Assembly: GCF_000969985.1 (NCBI RefSeq)
Contig: NZ_CP009526.1
Span: 124,001-188,000 of the forward strand
DNA from: Methanosarcina barkeri str. Wiesmoor
GTDB taxonomy: Archaea > Halobacteriota > Methanosarcinia > Methanosarcinales > Methanosarcinaceae
DNA length: 64,000 nt
Direction of reading: 5' to 3'
Program-made: the position numbers and the translations under genes
Shown: positions 19,563 through 28,550 of the stretch, one piece after another
Position numbering within the stretch: position 1 is the first letter of the stretch
Layout: each line of letters begins with the position of its first letter
Notes under the pieces: generated by a model
Database searches by the model: none
Told to the model about the DNA's origin: nothing
The model's input: only the letters and a program-made list of their open reading frames with translations

Positions 19563-20129
19563 ATGAGTGACGTAATTTTGCTTTGGGACTGCCCTCTTCT
19601 TTTTGAAAAACTGTTTGTGGAATATGGGCTTGAATGCACTCGTGTGCTCTCAACGTCCCTTGGTACTCCTTATCTTCCTGCCTGCAAGGTTCTGATTTTG
19701 CCGACAGGTTTTGCAAATAAACAGTATACGAAAACAGGTGTAGGACTTGGACGCGGTAAGCGCTCCCTTGAAAAGTTTGTGGCAAAAGGAGGTACTCTTC
19801 TTGTTTTCAGCCCTCTTGTCCCGGAATACGAATATGAATGGCTTCCTTTTTCTCTGAAATACGTAATGGAAGAAAACTCATGCACACCTCAACTTGTAGG
19901 TAAGCACGAAGCCCAAAAGCTTGTGGAAAATATTGACCCTCCTGTAGGATGTGATGGTTACTTCGCGGAAACCGATGGTGATGTTGTATTAACAGATGAA
20001 AGGGGCAGGCCTATAATGGTCGTAAAAGAAATTGGAGAAGGAATGGTCGTTGCAACCACAATACATGAGCTACCTTCAGCCGGATTCTTTGAGTACAGGG
20101 TCGCATGTACAAAAAAAGTAAAACCCTGA
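19563..20129 (+). CDS. Conserved hypothetical protein
   Basis: The ATG at 19563 gives 188 residues beginning MSDVILLWDCPLLFEKLFVE. VLILPTGFANKQY, the following GGTLLVFSPLVPEYEYEWLP and EIGEGMVVATTIHELPSAG suggest a class I glutamine-amidotransferase-like or ThuA-like fold. I see no convincing catalytic Cys-His-Glu triad. There is no clear ribosome-binding site, so the transcript may be leaderless. Function unknown. Confidence 0.65.
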   Translation: MSDVILLWDCPLLFEKLFVEYGLECTRVLSTSLGTPYLPACKVLILPTGFANKQYTKTGVGLGRGKRSLEKFVAKGGTLLVFSPLVPEYEYEWLPFSLKYVMEENSCTPQLVGKHEAQKLVENIDPPVGCDGYFAETDGDVVLTDERGRPIMVVKEIGEGMVVATTIHELPSAGFFEYRVACTKKVKP

Positions 20130-20142
20130 AAAGAAAATTTAA

Positions 20143-20409
20143 GATCATCAAAAGGCTAAATCCCATGCACTTTATTCATGGGATACAGCCGTCAACTGTA
20201 CCATAGAACGTTATCTGCAAACGCACTTATGTCCTTCCGTACATATTATTTATGCTATACTGTCACTGCAAGCCTATGCGAGAACCAAACTAGGTGGTCA
20301 GGAATGGTATAAGCAACTCGTGAATGGATCGCGAGTAAGGCGGGGAAGGCCGTTAGCGACAAAGTATTTCAAGTATATCATGCTCATAGATTTCATACGG
20401 TTTTTTTAG
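20143..20409 (+). pseudogene. Open fragment without a start codon, possible transposon relic
   Basis: A frame open from the TAA near 20141 to the TAG at 20407 encodes SWDTAVNCTIERYL, QAYARTKLGGQEWYKQLVNG and RGRPLATKYFKYIML. The segment is richer in G+C than the surrounding spacer and ends just before an IS605-type right end. It also opens with the inverted repeat CCCATG...CATGGG at 20160-20182. It may be a gene remnant, or non-coding DNA of a small mobile element that happens to be open. The family was not recognised. Confidence 0.3.
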
Positions 20410-20427
20410 ATTTCATACTTTTTTCTT

Positions 20428-20532
20428 ATCACCTGTGGAACGTGGGGAAGAGCCTGGGCCTCTACGACTGATCATCACTAGACGGGTAGGATGACTCAGG
20501 AAGTAAACGTGCTTTAGCCGTTAGTAGTTCAC
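20428..20532 (+). mobile_element. Solitary IS605/IS1341-type right end (omega-RNA-like)
   Basis: The stretch from CACCTGTGGAACGTGGGG to AGTAGTTCAC shares landmarks with the right end beyond the tnpB relic at 32268-32385. Shared blocks are CACCTG-GGAA-G-GGG, GA-TGA-CAGGAAG, and the terminal TAGTTCAC. In IS605-family elements this region encodes the scaffold of the TnpB guide RNA. No tnpB is present here. Confidence 0.5.
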
Positions 20533-20546
20533 ATCAAAAAACCAGA

Positions 20547-20675
20547 ACTAAACATAAGAACTAACCATAAGAACTAAACATAAGAACTAAAAATAAGAAC
20601 TAAAAATAAGAACTAAAAATAAGAACTAAAAATAAGAATTAAACATAAGAATTAAACATAAGAATTAAACATAAA
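20547..20675. repeat. 13-bp minisatellite
   Basis: About ten copies of a unit close to AAGAACTAAAAAT lie directly after the solitary right end, with AACAT and AATTAA variants at the two edges. Confidence 0.88.
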
Positions 20676-20727
20676 GAGAATTTCAGGGAAAAATAAACGG
20701 CCACAGGCACAATTGCTTTTGTTACCC

Positions 20728-21030
20728 TCATTTAATCTTTTTTACATTTTTATCCTTTTTATACTGGTTCCTAAGTCTCTCTATTTCTTCGGTTTCGTTT
20801 TTCAGTTTGATCACAAATAAGCCGAAGCAGGGTTTTGTGAATTGAAATATAATATCGCTCCCTGAAAAGCCAACAGGGGCAGCTGTGCCCATGAGCATGA
20901 GTTCCTTTACTTTGTATCCACCAGGTACAAGGTATACCTCTTCTGAATTTTTGATAATAAAGCTTTCACATTCTTTAAGGGTTGTATTTTTTAGGAGAAT
21001 CTCATATTCATATTCGCTTAAACATACCAT
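20728..21030 (-). CDS. DUF1894-family protein
   Basis: The ATG at 21030 is preceded by GAGGGT at a good distance and gives 100 residues. The sequence EVYLVPGGYKVKELMLMGTA, and then FQFTKPCFGLFVIKL, aligns with the protein at 21842-22216 (EVYYVSPGYKIFKNYYIIGI, FPYTKPCHGSFVLSI). The family is restricted to methanogens and its function is unknown. This copy lacks a DUF1890 partner on its own strand but is divergent from one. The spacer 21031-21386 holds only the two divergent promoters. Confidence 0.75.
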   Translation of the reverse strand: MVCLSEYEYEILLKNTTLKECESFIIKNSEEVYLVPGGYKVKELMLMGTAAPVGFSGSDIIFQFTKPCFGLFVIKLKNETEEIERLRNQYKKDKNVKKIK

Positions 21031-21386
21031 TTTTGTACCCTCTATTGTTTTTTCTTTAGATATATTCAGAAATATTATGATAGCTGTCACTGCTTCAATG
21101 GCCGCTAATTTGACTCACAAGTTAAAGTTATGAGTGAATGGTATAAGAGATAATTCATTCTGAAAAAAGAAAGTCATATACAAATATTGAATTTAAATCA
21201 CTTGTATTTTTAGTTTATGCTTTTTGGAACGCTTGCAGGAGAATATATATTAGCCGTGACTAAATAGTTTTTAACCTGAAATACTTTCCCAATTTCAAGA
21301 ATTTCCATCCAAATATTAATTGCAAAGATTAAAATTCAGGATGGACCCTACATCTTACAGATAAAATACCTAAGAGATGAAATGTT

Positions 21387-21845
21387 ATGACCGGCGCAAA
21401 AGTGCTCCTCATGATGGGATGTCCAGAGGTTCCGATTCAAACCAGCATTGCATTATATCTTTCCCATAATCTAACCAAACTGGGATTTGATGTAACCGTT
21501 GCTGGGACAACTGCCGCAAGAAAACTTTTGAAAGTTTCCGATTCTGACGGCTATTATGTAAAAAGGCTAGTAGATCTCGACAAGACTATAGTAGATATCA
21601 TTGAAAAAAGAACGGATTTCGACATGTGCTTCGCCTTTATGCATAATGATGCTGGAATGACTTATGCAACGACTATGAGCTCCATTTCTCAAGCCATGAT
21701 GTACTCTATAATCTTTGGCAGAAACGCCGAGGCTCTGGCTGAAACCATAGAATTCGATTGTGAAAAGATTGTCGCACAGGACTTTCACAATCCCGTTCGC
21801 CTCAAAAATAAGCTGGATAAGGTGATGGAGGAGATCGTTAAATGA
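21387..21845 (+). CDS. DUF1890-family protein
   Basis: The 152-residue protein begins MTGAKVLLMMGCPEVPIQTS, a Rossmann-like opening. FCFAFMHND-type sequence (MCFAFMHNDAGMTYATTMSS) follows in the middle. This matches the methanogen family DUF1890, of unknown function. The stop codon overlaps the start of the DUF1894 gene downstream (ATGA), so the two products are probably made in equal amounts and may form a complex. Confidence 0.8.
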   Translation: MTGAKVLLMMGCPEVPIQTSIALYLSHNLTKLGFDVTVAGTTAARKLLKVSDSDGYYVKRLVDLDKTIVDIIEKRTDFDMCFAFMHNDAGMTYATTMSSISQAMMYSIIFGRNAEALAETIEFDCEKIVAQDFHNPVRLKNKLDKVMEEIVK

Positions 21846-22216
21846 GCTGTATTGAGCAAATGAAGTATACAATCCATCTGCAAAGGATAAGCTTCAAGGA
21901 GGCAAGAGAGTATATTGAGAAAAATTCGGACGAGGTTTACTACGTATCCCCTGGATACAAAATCTTCAAAAATTACTATATAATAGGAATACCGCCCATT
22001 GCAATGGGGGCAAAAGGCAATGCTCTAATTTTCCCTTATACGAAGCCCTGCCATGGAAGCTTTGTCCTGAGTATAGACGATGAGGACAGCATAAAAGAGA
22101 TCAATCGGCTCAGAGAGTCGGGAAAAGAAAAGGCAACGACTTCAGTGAAGAAAAGTAAACCTGCTGAAAGTTCCAGGGCACCTTTAACTAGCTATGAGGA
22201 TATGTGGAAAAAATAA
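21842..22216 (+). CDS. DUF1894-family protein
   Basis: This 124-residue protein starts within the DUF1890 stop codon. The conserved block EKNSDEVYYVSPGYKIF and FPYTKPCHGSFVLSIDDED defines the family. A lysine- and serine-rich C-terminal tail (KATTSVKKSKPAESSRAPL) is absent from the related protein at 20728-21030. Function is unknown; translational coupling to DUF1890 suggests that they act together. Confidence 0.8.
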   Translation: MSCIEQMKYTIHLQRISFKEAREYIEKNSDEVYYVSPGYKIFKNYYIIGIPPIAMGAKGNALIFPYTKPCHGSFVLSIDDEDSIKEINRLRESGKEKATTSVKKSKPAESSRAPLTSYEDMWKK

Positions 22217-22221
22217 AATCT

Positions 22222-22318
22222 AAAATTTAGCATGATAATATCCAGCATGATAATATTTAGCATGATGATATTTTACATGATAATATTTAGCATGATGATA
22301 TTTAACATGATACTATTT
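22222..22318. repeat. 15-bp minisatellite
   Basis: About six copies of a unit close to CATGATAATATTTAG follow the DUF1894 stop codon. The rest of the 22217-22706 spacer contains no gene that I can support. Confidence 0.85.
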
Positions 22319-22706
22319 TGGAGATGATTTCAACACTGAATAAGAGAAGAGCTCAAAAATGGCTCTTCGCTGTTTCGAGTGGGTAACTTCCATTCGGTTC
22401 TTAAATGTTAAAGTAACTATCTAAAACATAGGAATATTTGTTGTTGAAATCAAATTCAAACTTAATGTTTCTCTTTTTGACTTGGCTACTTGAACTCAGC
22501 AATTCATTTTAATCCACACAAAATATCGAAGAGCCATTAATTTCTCCTTCATAATGCTTTCATTTAAAGGAATTTACTGACATAACACATGCTCCTAAAC
22601 TTTTACTTCTTTCAATGAATTCCTCTCATATTTTTTTCGCAACGGAACCCGAAAACTTTAATAATATTAAAGTTATATTGAATAATGTTAAAATTAATAT
22701 GAAAAG

Positions 22707-23015
22707 GTGGTTGAATTAAATATAGATAAAATACCGAGATGGATTCTTGATTTGGAATTGGAGGATATCTCGTTCATTAAAAATTTTATTTTGAGTTCTG
22801 GATCTCTGAAAGAAGTAGCAAAAATATACGACGTTTCCTATCCTACCGTTCGCCTTCGGTTAGATAAACTAATACAAAAAATCAAACTAAGTGACAATAA
22901 ACAAGATGAACCTTTTATAACTTTTATTAAAGGCTTAGCCGTTGATTCCAAAATTGAACTGGAAACTGCAAAATTGATCATTGAAAAATATAATTCTGAG
23001 AAGAGGAATAAATAA
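22707..23015 (+). CDS. DUF2089-family helix-turn-helix protein
   Basis: The 102-residue protein has the DUF2089 pattern: IPRWILDLELEDISFIKNFI, then SSGSLKEVAKIYDVSYPTVR with an HTH, and LRLDKLIQKI. Members look like small DNA-binding regulators. The GTG start at 22707 overlaps the AAGG of a weak ribosome-binding site. It is followed directly by a small membrane protein gene, an arrangement suggesting a regulator and its target or sensor. Confidence 0.78.
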   Translation: MVELNIDKIPRWILDLELEDISFIKNFILSSGSLKEVAKIYDVSYPTVRLRLDKLIQKIKLSDNKQDEPFITFIKGLAVDSKIELETAKLIIEKYNSEKRNK

Positions 23016-23016
23016 A

Positions 23017-23316
23017 ATGAGTATCTTTTTAGGTTTTTTAATTTCAGCAGTAATTCTCATATTTCAACATATTCTGAGTGAATCAAAAAATTGGCTACTT
23101 GGTGGAATTATTCCGTTGCTCGTAGTCCTTTTCGCTTTATGGTGTTTTTTCATTCGAACTCCACGATTGGGCGTTGAAGCTATAATGCCTTTCAGCGTAT
23201 TGTTTTTCTTGCTTTTAGGTGATTGGGTAGATGGAAGGAGCCGCTTTAAGAAAAAGAAAAAAGAAGATATGGAACACGAACTGAAAAAGATGCAGGCGCA
23301 CGATCTTAGTGATTAA
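23017..23316 (+). CDS. Small membrane protein
   Basis: The ATG at 23017, one base after the DUF2089 stop and preceded by AGAGGAATAA, gives 99 residues. Three hydrophobic segments are visible: FLGFLISAVILIFQHIL, WLLGGIIPLLVVLFALWCFF and AIMPFSVLFFLLLGDWV. A basic then acidic cytoplasmic tail (RFKKKKKEDMEHELKKMQ) follows. Function is unknown. Its coupling to the regulator suggests co-expression. Confidence 0.7.
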   Translation: MSIFLGFLISAVILIFQHILSESKNWLLGGIIPLLVVLFALWCFFIRTPRLGVEAIMPFSVLFFLLLGDWVDGRSRFKKKKKEDMEHELKKMQAHDLSD

Positions 23317-23385
23317 ATGTAATAAACACAATAGCAAGTCGATTATCGACTCGCTATTACTGTATACCATATTTTTCTACTTCAA

Positions 23386-23500
23386 TTTTGATGTTCAATT
23401 TTGATGTTCAATTTTGATGTTCAATTTTGATGTTCAATTTTGATGTTCAATTTTGATGTTCAATTTTGATGTTCAATTTTGATGTTCAATTTTGATATTT
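23386..23500. repeat. 13-bp minisatellite
   Basis: About nine almost perfect copies of ATGTTCAATTTTG lie in the spacer between convergent genes. The near identity of the units points to recent expansion. The remainder of 23317-23656 has no gene. Confidence 0.92.
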
Positions 23501-23656
23501 TCATATTTGATATGAATACTTTCTAACTAAACAATTATTTTCAACCCATACAAAACAGCAAAGGGCCAAGAATATTTTGGTTTTTCTCTAAATTGATTAC
23601 TAAATCGAGTCTTGTACAGATCTTGTACAGAATCTTGTGCAGAATCCTGTACATTT

Positions 23657-24658
23657 TCACTCTATTACCAGGTCTTTGACTCTGATCCCGCTTTCTACAA
23701 TTTTTCCTACGATTTTTCCACCGGTAATCTTTGCAGCTTTTGCAGCATCTTTTTCCGGTAAGATAACAAGAAAACCCATACCCATATTGAAGGTTCTGTA
23801 CATTTCAAGATCCTCAACTCCGCCTTCCTTCTGCAAGAATTTGAAAATTTCCTGGGGTTCAAGAGGATCGTAAAAATCAAAACCGAGTTTTGTCACTCTT
23901 CTCAGTTTCAAAAGTCCGCTGCCTGTTATATGGGCAAGTCCATGAACTTCACATGCTTTCAGCACATCAAGAATCTCAATATAAATTCTTGTTGGAGTTA
24001 GGAGCTCGTCTCCGATCATTTTTGAATTGTCATAGGGACAGGGGTCGTGATAAGAGTACCTGGATTCCTCAATGATTTTCCTTACAAGAGTATAGCCGTT
24101 GCTGTGAACGCCTGTGCTTGGGACACCTACAATCACATCACCTACTCTTACTTTCTCTCCCTCGACAATCTCATCTTTCCGGACAATTCCAAGGCAAGTA
24201 CCTGCAAGGTCAAAACCTTTAATTATTTCTGGCAGGGTTGCGGTTTCTCCGCCAACGATGGACATTCTGGATATTTCCGCGCCTTTTACCAGCCCTTCTC
24301 CTATCTGGGCGGCGAAACCTTCTTCATGCTTTTCCAGGGCAAGATAATCTACAAAGGCTACAGGCTCGGCTCCTATGGCTAGAAGGTCATTTACATTCAT
24401 TGCGATACAGTCTATGCCTACCGTATTCCACCGTTGCATTTCGTTTGCAATAAGAACTTTTGAGCCTACCCCATCAGTAGTCAGAGCAAGGGCATATTCT
24501 CCGAAGTCCAGAAGCCCTGCATAATGCCCTATTCCTGTAAGGGGAGCCCCCATACCTTTTCGGACATAGCTCAATTTTTCGATAAGGGTTTTAACAGTTT
24601 TTTCTTCCTTTGTAATATCTACGCCTGAATCTGCGTATGTTAAGTGCTTCTCGCTCAT
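23657..24658 (-). CDS. purM: Phosphoribosylformylglycinamidine cyclo-ligase (AIR synthetase)
   Basis: PurM closes the imidazole ring in purine synthesis. The ATG at 24658 follows GTGAGGGGC and gives 333 residues beginning MSEKHLTYADSGVDITKEEK. Typical motifs are LALTTDGVGSKVLIA, NVNDLLAIGAEPVAFVDYLA, GGETATLPE and HITGSGLLKLRR. Length and motifs are normal. It sits 23 bases downstream of the aspartate kinase gene. Confidence 0.95.
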   Translation of the reverse strand: MSEKHLTYADSGVDITKEEKTVKTLIEKLSYVRKGMGAPLTGIGHYAGLLDFGEYALALTTDGVGSKVLIANEMQRWNTVGIDCIAMNVNDLLAIGAEPVAFVDYLALEKHEEGFAAQIGEGLVKGAEISRMSIVGGETATLPEIIKGFDLAGTCLGIVRKDEIVEGEKVRVGDVIVGVPSTGVHSNGYTLVRKIIEESRYSYHDPCPYDNSKMIGDELLTPTRIYIEILDVLKACEVHGLAHITGSGLLKLRRVTKLGFDFYDPLEPQEIFKFLQKEGGVEDLEMYRTFNMGMGFLVILPEKDAAKAAKITGGKIVGKIVESGIRVKDLVIE

Positions 24659-24681
24659 TCTTTTGCCCCTCACTGCCTGCT

Positions 24682-26100
24682 TTATAGTTGTTTTTCAATT
24701 CCATTTCCGTTATATAATTCGAATTCATCATGCAGGGTCTTGACTGCAGCAAATGCATCGTTTTCCCGCACTACGAAAGAGATATTGTACTGGGAAGAAC
24801 CCTGGCTGATCATGATAATATTAATAAGTGAATTCCCAAGCGCTCCAAAGACCCGTTTTGCCACGCCTGGAGTTCCTGCCATACCTGCACCCACGACTGC
24901 AACTACGCAGACATTTTTGTCTGAAGTTATCTCTTTTACGATTCCGCGGTTGAACTCTTCATGCAGGGCTTTTAATGCAGTTTTCACATGTGCCTCACTG
25001 ATCACGAAGGAAATATTTGATTCGGACGAGCCCTGGCTGATCATAATAACATTAACGCCTGACTTTGCAAGTACTGCGAAGAGCCTTGCTACGGTCCCGA
25101 TTGCCCCTACCATCTCTGCGCCTGAAATGTTGATGAGAGCCACGTTTTTGATTAAGCTTACGGCTTTTACTACATTCTTGCACTGGAACTTTTCCGCAAC
25201 TACGAGTGTGCCAGGTAACTTCGGCTCAAAAGTATTCTTGACGCGCACAGGAATGTGTTCGCGCATAGCAGGCTCAATCGTGCGTGGGTGCAGTATGTTT
25301 GCCCCGAAGTAAGAAAGTTCCATGGCTTCGGCATAAGAAATTTGCGGGATAGTTTTTGCCTCGGGCACGATTCTCGGATCGGTAGTCATGATACCGTTTA
25401 CTTCTTTCCAGAGCCAGATTTCATCGGCTTTTAAAGCTGCGCCCAGTATGGAAGCTGTAAAGTCAGACCCACTCCTTCCCAGAGTGGTAATAATTCCTTC
25501 CTCGTTTTCTCCGATAAATCCCGTAACTACAAGAATCTGTGTCTCAAGTCTGCATCCAAGCCTCTTATTCACAAGTTCGTAAGTTTTCTCGAGAGGCCTT
25601 GCATTTCCGTAATCCGATGATGTTATAATTCCTGCTTCTCCACCTGTGAATTCAGTTGATTCAATTCCAAGGGAACGAATAGCTCCTGACACAATCGGAG
25701 CAGCCAGGCGCTCTCCATAAGAGCAAATGTAATCAATTGACCTTGAAGTAAGCTCGCCAAGATAGCAGATTCCAACCAGGGCTTTTTCGAGCTCATCAAT
25801 GCGGAGGTCAAGTGTTTGGATAACTTCTTTTGCGACTGTGGGGTCATCAATGGCGTCTTTCACAGCCTTGTGGTGTTTGTTTGTAATTTCTGTTTTAAAC
25901 TCTTTCACAAGGGAGACTTTGCCTTTTGTTGAGGCAAAGAGTGCATTCTCCAGAAGCTCGTCGGTTACTCCACCGAGTGCTGAGGTTACTACCACGATCT
26001 GGTTGCCTTCTTCACGGTACCTCTTCAGAAGCTGGGCAACATGACGGATTTTTTTTCCGTCCCCAACGGAAGTTCCTCCAAATTTCATTACAATTTTCAT
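24682..26100 (-). CDS. lysC: Aspartate kinase
   Basis: This enzyme phosphorylates aspartate, the first step towards lysine, threonine and methionine. The 472-residue protein begins MKIVMKFGGTSVGDG, the kinase signature. It has GRSGSDFTASILGAALKADE and ends in two ACT domains, each with the NVIMISQGSSESNISFV type sequence. The duplicated ACT region suggests feedback control by amino-acid end products. The ATG at 26100 is the first of the frame. The 400-base spacer upstream shows no gene. Confidence 0.94.
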   Translation of the reverse strand: MKIVMKFGGTSVGDGKKIRHVAQLLKRYREEGNQIVVVTSALGGVTDELLENALFASTKGKVSLVKEFKTEITNKHHKAVKDAIDDPTVAKEVIQTLDLRIDELEKALVGICYLGELTSRSIDYICSYGERLAAPIVSGAIRSLGIESTEFTGGEAGIITSSDYGNARPLEKTYELVNKRLGCRLETQILVVTGFIGENEEGIITTLGRSGSDFTASILGAALKADEIWLWKEVNGIMTTDPRIVPEAKTIPQISYAEAMELSYFGANILHPRTIEPAMREHIPVRVKNTFEPKLPGTLVVAEKFQCKNVVKAVSLIKNVALINISGAEMVGAIGTVARLFAVLAKSGVNVIMISQGSSESNISFVISEAHVKTALKALHEEFNRGIVKEITSDKNVCVVAVVGAGMAGTPGVAKRVFGALGNSLINIIMISQGSSQYNISFVVRENDAFAAVKTLHDEFELYNGNGIEKQL

Positions 26101-26500
26101 GATCGGATCACGTTTTGTCGTTAACTGATTATTCTCACACCATTTGCTTTAACTGTTGATAAGAGTTTTATTTATCTTCACTAATTATTCGGATTGGAAT
26201 TAATAATTCTCCAAAATTCCTGCAGGTTTGAAGATTGCTTTCAACAGCATGTTTTTTGTAGAGAAAGCTATATATCGGCTCTTTCGCCACTTAATACATT
26301 TTACGCTGAGAACCTGTTCTGTATAGGATATGGATACTATATTATAACGTTTGTGTAAAATGAATTAGAAATTAATCTCTGGATCAGCAGAAAAACTCGC
26401 TGGCAAATACCCGATAAATCTAAGTAATCGGGATCTGGTAGAAAATATTATATTTAATTCCCGAGATGAAAGACTAAGATAGTTGGAAAGAGATGAAGCA

Positions 26501-27697
26501 ATGAAATATGCTGTACTTATAGGAGACGGAATGGCTGATTACCCAATAGATAAATTGGGTGGAAAGACCATTCTCCAGGCAGCTCAAACCCCTGCTATGG
26601 ATTATATCGCAGCCCATGGAAAAATAGGGCTTGCAAAAACTATACCTGATGGACTTCCCGCTGGAAGTGATGTCGCAAATATGTCTATTCTCGGGTACGA
26701 TCCGGCAGTATATTACTCTGGTAGGGCTCCTCTGGAGGCTGCCAGTATGGGTGTCGCTCTTGCATCTGATGATGTGGCTTTCAGATGCAATCTTGTGACT
26801 ATTGAGCACGGGAGAATAAAAGATTACAGTGCAGGACACATCAGTAGTGAAGAAGCCAGGATTCTCATCGAAACCCTTGACGCGGAACTCGGTAATGAAG
26901 AACTGAGCTTTTATCCGGGAATCAGCTACAGGCACCTTCTGATTGCTAAAGATAATCTGGGGGCTGAAACGGAGTGCACTCCCCCGCATGATATTACTGG
27001 AAAGAAAATTGAGGAATATCTGCCCGGAGGAAAAGAGGGAGATTTCTTTTCCGATCTGATCAAAAAATCTATGATTGTTCTTGAACTGCATCCAGTTAAT
27101 CTGAGAAGAATTGAAGAGGGTAAGAATCCTGCAAATTCAATCTGGGTCTGGGGCCAGGGCTCTGCTCCGAAGTTTACGCCTTTCCGGGAACTGTACGAGA
27201 AAACTGGAGCAGTTATTTCGGCAGTCGATCTTCTGAAAGGCATTGGAGTTTATGCAGGAATGGATGTAATTGAAGTTCAGGGAGCAACCGGTTATCTGGA
27301 TACCAATTATGAAGGAAAAGCCAGTGCTGCAATCGAGGTTCTGAAAACCAGGGATCTTGTTTTTGTCCATGTGGAAGCTCCGGATGAAGCCGGGCATGAA
27401 GGGAGTATTGATAAAAAGTTAAAAGCTGTCGAAGATTTCGATAGTCGAATTGTAGCTCCTATTCTTAAGCATGCTAAAACTTCAGACGAGCCTTTTACAA
27501 TTCTCGTACTGCCTGATCATCCAACCCCAATTTCCATAAAAACCCATGCTCGAGATCCGGTTCCTTTCGCAGTCTACAGAACTGATAAAACGGACTCTGA
27601 TAGTGCAGAGGCTTTTGATGAAGAATCGGCTAAAAAAGGTTCTCTTGGCCTTGTAAAAGCTTCGGATCTTATAGGAATACTTGTAAAAGCCAAATAA
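26501..27697 (+). CDS. apgM: 2,3-bisphosphoglycerate-independent phosphoglycerate mutase (archaeal type)
   Basis: ApgM interconverts 3- and 2-phosphoglycerate in gluconeogenesis and glycolysis. The start [20 protein letters not shown] at 26501 is the usual family N-terminus. It continues with [15 protein letters not shown], containing the catalytic serine, and [19 protein letters not shown] and VLPDHPTP, which supply metal ligands of this alkaline-phosphatase-superfamily enzyme. The protein has 398 residues, as expected. Confidence 0.94.
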   Translation: MKYAVLIGDGMADYPIDKLGGKTILQAAQTPAMDYIAAHGKIGLAKTIPDGLPAGSDVANMSILGYDPAVYYSGRAPLEAASMGVALASDDVAFRCNLVTIEHGRIKDYSAGHISSEEARILIETLDAELGNEELSFYPGISYRHLLIAKDNLGAETECTPPHDITGKKIEEYLPGGKEGDFFSDLIKKSMIVLELHPVNLRRIEEGKNPANSIWVWGQGSAPKFTPFRELYEKTGAVISAVDLLKGIGVYAGMDVIEVQGATGYLDTNYEGKASAAIEVLKTRDLVFVHVEAPDEAGHEGSIDKKLKAVEDFDSRIVAPILKHAKTSDEPFTILVLPDHPTPISIKTHARDPVPFAVYRTDKTDSDSAEAFDEESAKKGSLGLVKASDLIGILVKAK

Positions 27698-27921
27698 CTG
27701 CTTTTTCTTGTTTTCCATTCGATGCTTCTATTTGTTCAGCATCCTGATTTCCAGAAAATCCTCTGCTCTGGATTTTCGGAAATTTTTCTTTTATCATACT
27801 GGCTCTTTTTTGTACTAAGTTTGTGTGAAATTGCTCAGGAAAACATATATATCCTTTCTCAATATATTCAGAGTAGCACATAAAATCTGTGTTATCATTT
27901 TAACTCAGGGGGTATTTTTAT

Positions 27922-28383
27922 ATGAGATGGCCTATGAGAAGATCATTTTCGGGACCTGCACGCTGGGATCCTTTTGACGAAATAAGAAGGACACAAGAAC
28001 GACTCAACCAGTTGTTTGAAGACTTTATGCCGATGGAAGAATGGGGTGGCGGAAAGGTATACACTCCTGCTATCGACATTAAGGAAGAAGACGACAAGCT
28101 TTTAGTCACTACCGACCTGCCTGGCATTAATAAAGAGGATGTTCAGATTAACCTTAAAGAAGACATTCTTGAGATCAGTGCAAAGACTGGGAAGGAAAAA
28201 GAGACTGAGGAAGAAGGATATCTGCGTCGGGAAAGAGCATATACTCAATTTTACAGGGCGGTCCGCTTGCCTGCGAGCGTTAAAGAAGAGGGAAGCACTG
28301 CAAAAATGGAAAACGGTGTTCTGACAATAACGCTGCCGAAAATGCAACTGGAAGAGCTGACAAAGAAGATAGCTATCGAGTAA
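27922..28383 (+). CDS. Small heat-shock protein, Hsp20/alpha-crystallin family
   Basis: This 153-residue chaperone has a central alpha-crystallin domain: PAIDIKEEDDKLLVTTDLPG, KEDVQINLKEDILEISAKTG and YTQFYRAVRLPASVKEEG. The tail NGVLTITLPK contains the IxL-type assembly motif region. The ATG at 27922 follows a TCAGGGGGT ribosome-binding site. It is monocistronic and is followed by a hairpin terminator. Confidence 0.95.
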   Translation: MRWPMRRSFSGPARWDPFDEIRRTQERLNQLFEDFMPMEEWGGGKVYTPAIDIKEEDDKLLVTTDLPGINKEDVQINLKEDILEISAKTGKEKETEEEGYLRRERAYTQFYRAVRLPASVKEEGSTAKMENGVLTITLPKMQLEELTKKIAIE

Positions 28384-28424
28384 GTTTTTCTGAGTGAAAA
28401 GACAACATCGAATTTAATTTCAGA

Positions 28425-28453
28425 CTGCGAAAGAATATCGCAGCCTGTTTTTT
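28425..28453 (+). terminator. Hairpin terminator after the Hsp20 gene
   Basis: CTGCGA at 28425-28430 pairs with TCGCAG at 28438-28443, followed by CCTG and six T residues. It is 42 bases past the stop codon. Confidence 0.6.
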
Positions 28454-28496
28454 GAACTTTTTCCTGCTGATTTTTCTGATACAGCACAAAGAGATT

Positions 28497-28541
28497 TTCA
28501 ATCAATCTGATTTCAATCAATCTGATTTCAATCAATCTGAT
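28497..28541. repeat. 15-bp direct repeat
   Basis: Three copies of TTTCAATCAATCTGA lie between the Hsp20 gene and the convergent cation efflux gene. Confidence 0.85.
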
Positions 28542-28550
28542 TCGTAATTT

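Noticed and set aside
23386-23500. The regular repeat array as a CRISPR
   Set aside because: The units are directly adjacent with no variable spacers and there are no cas genes; it is a minisatellite. The same holds for the other arrays.
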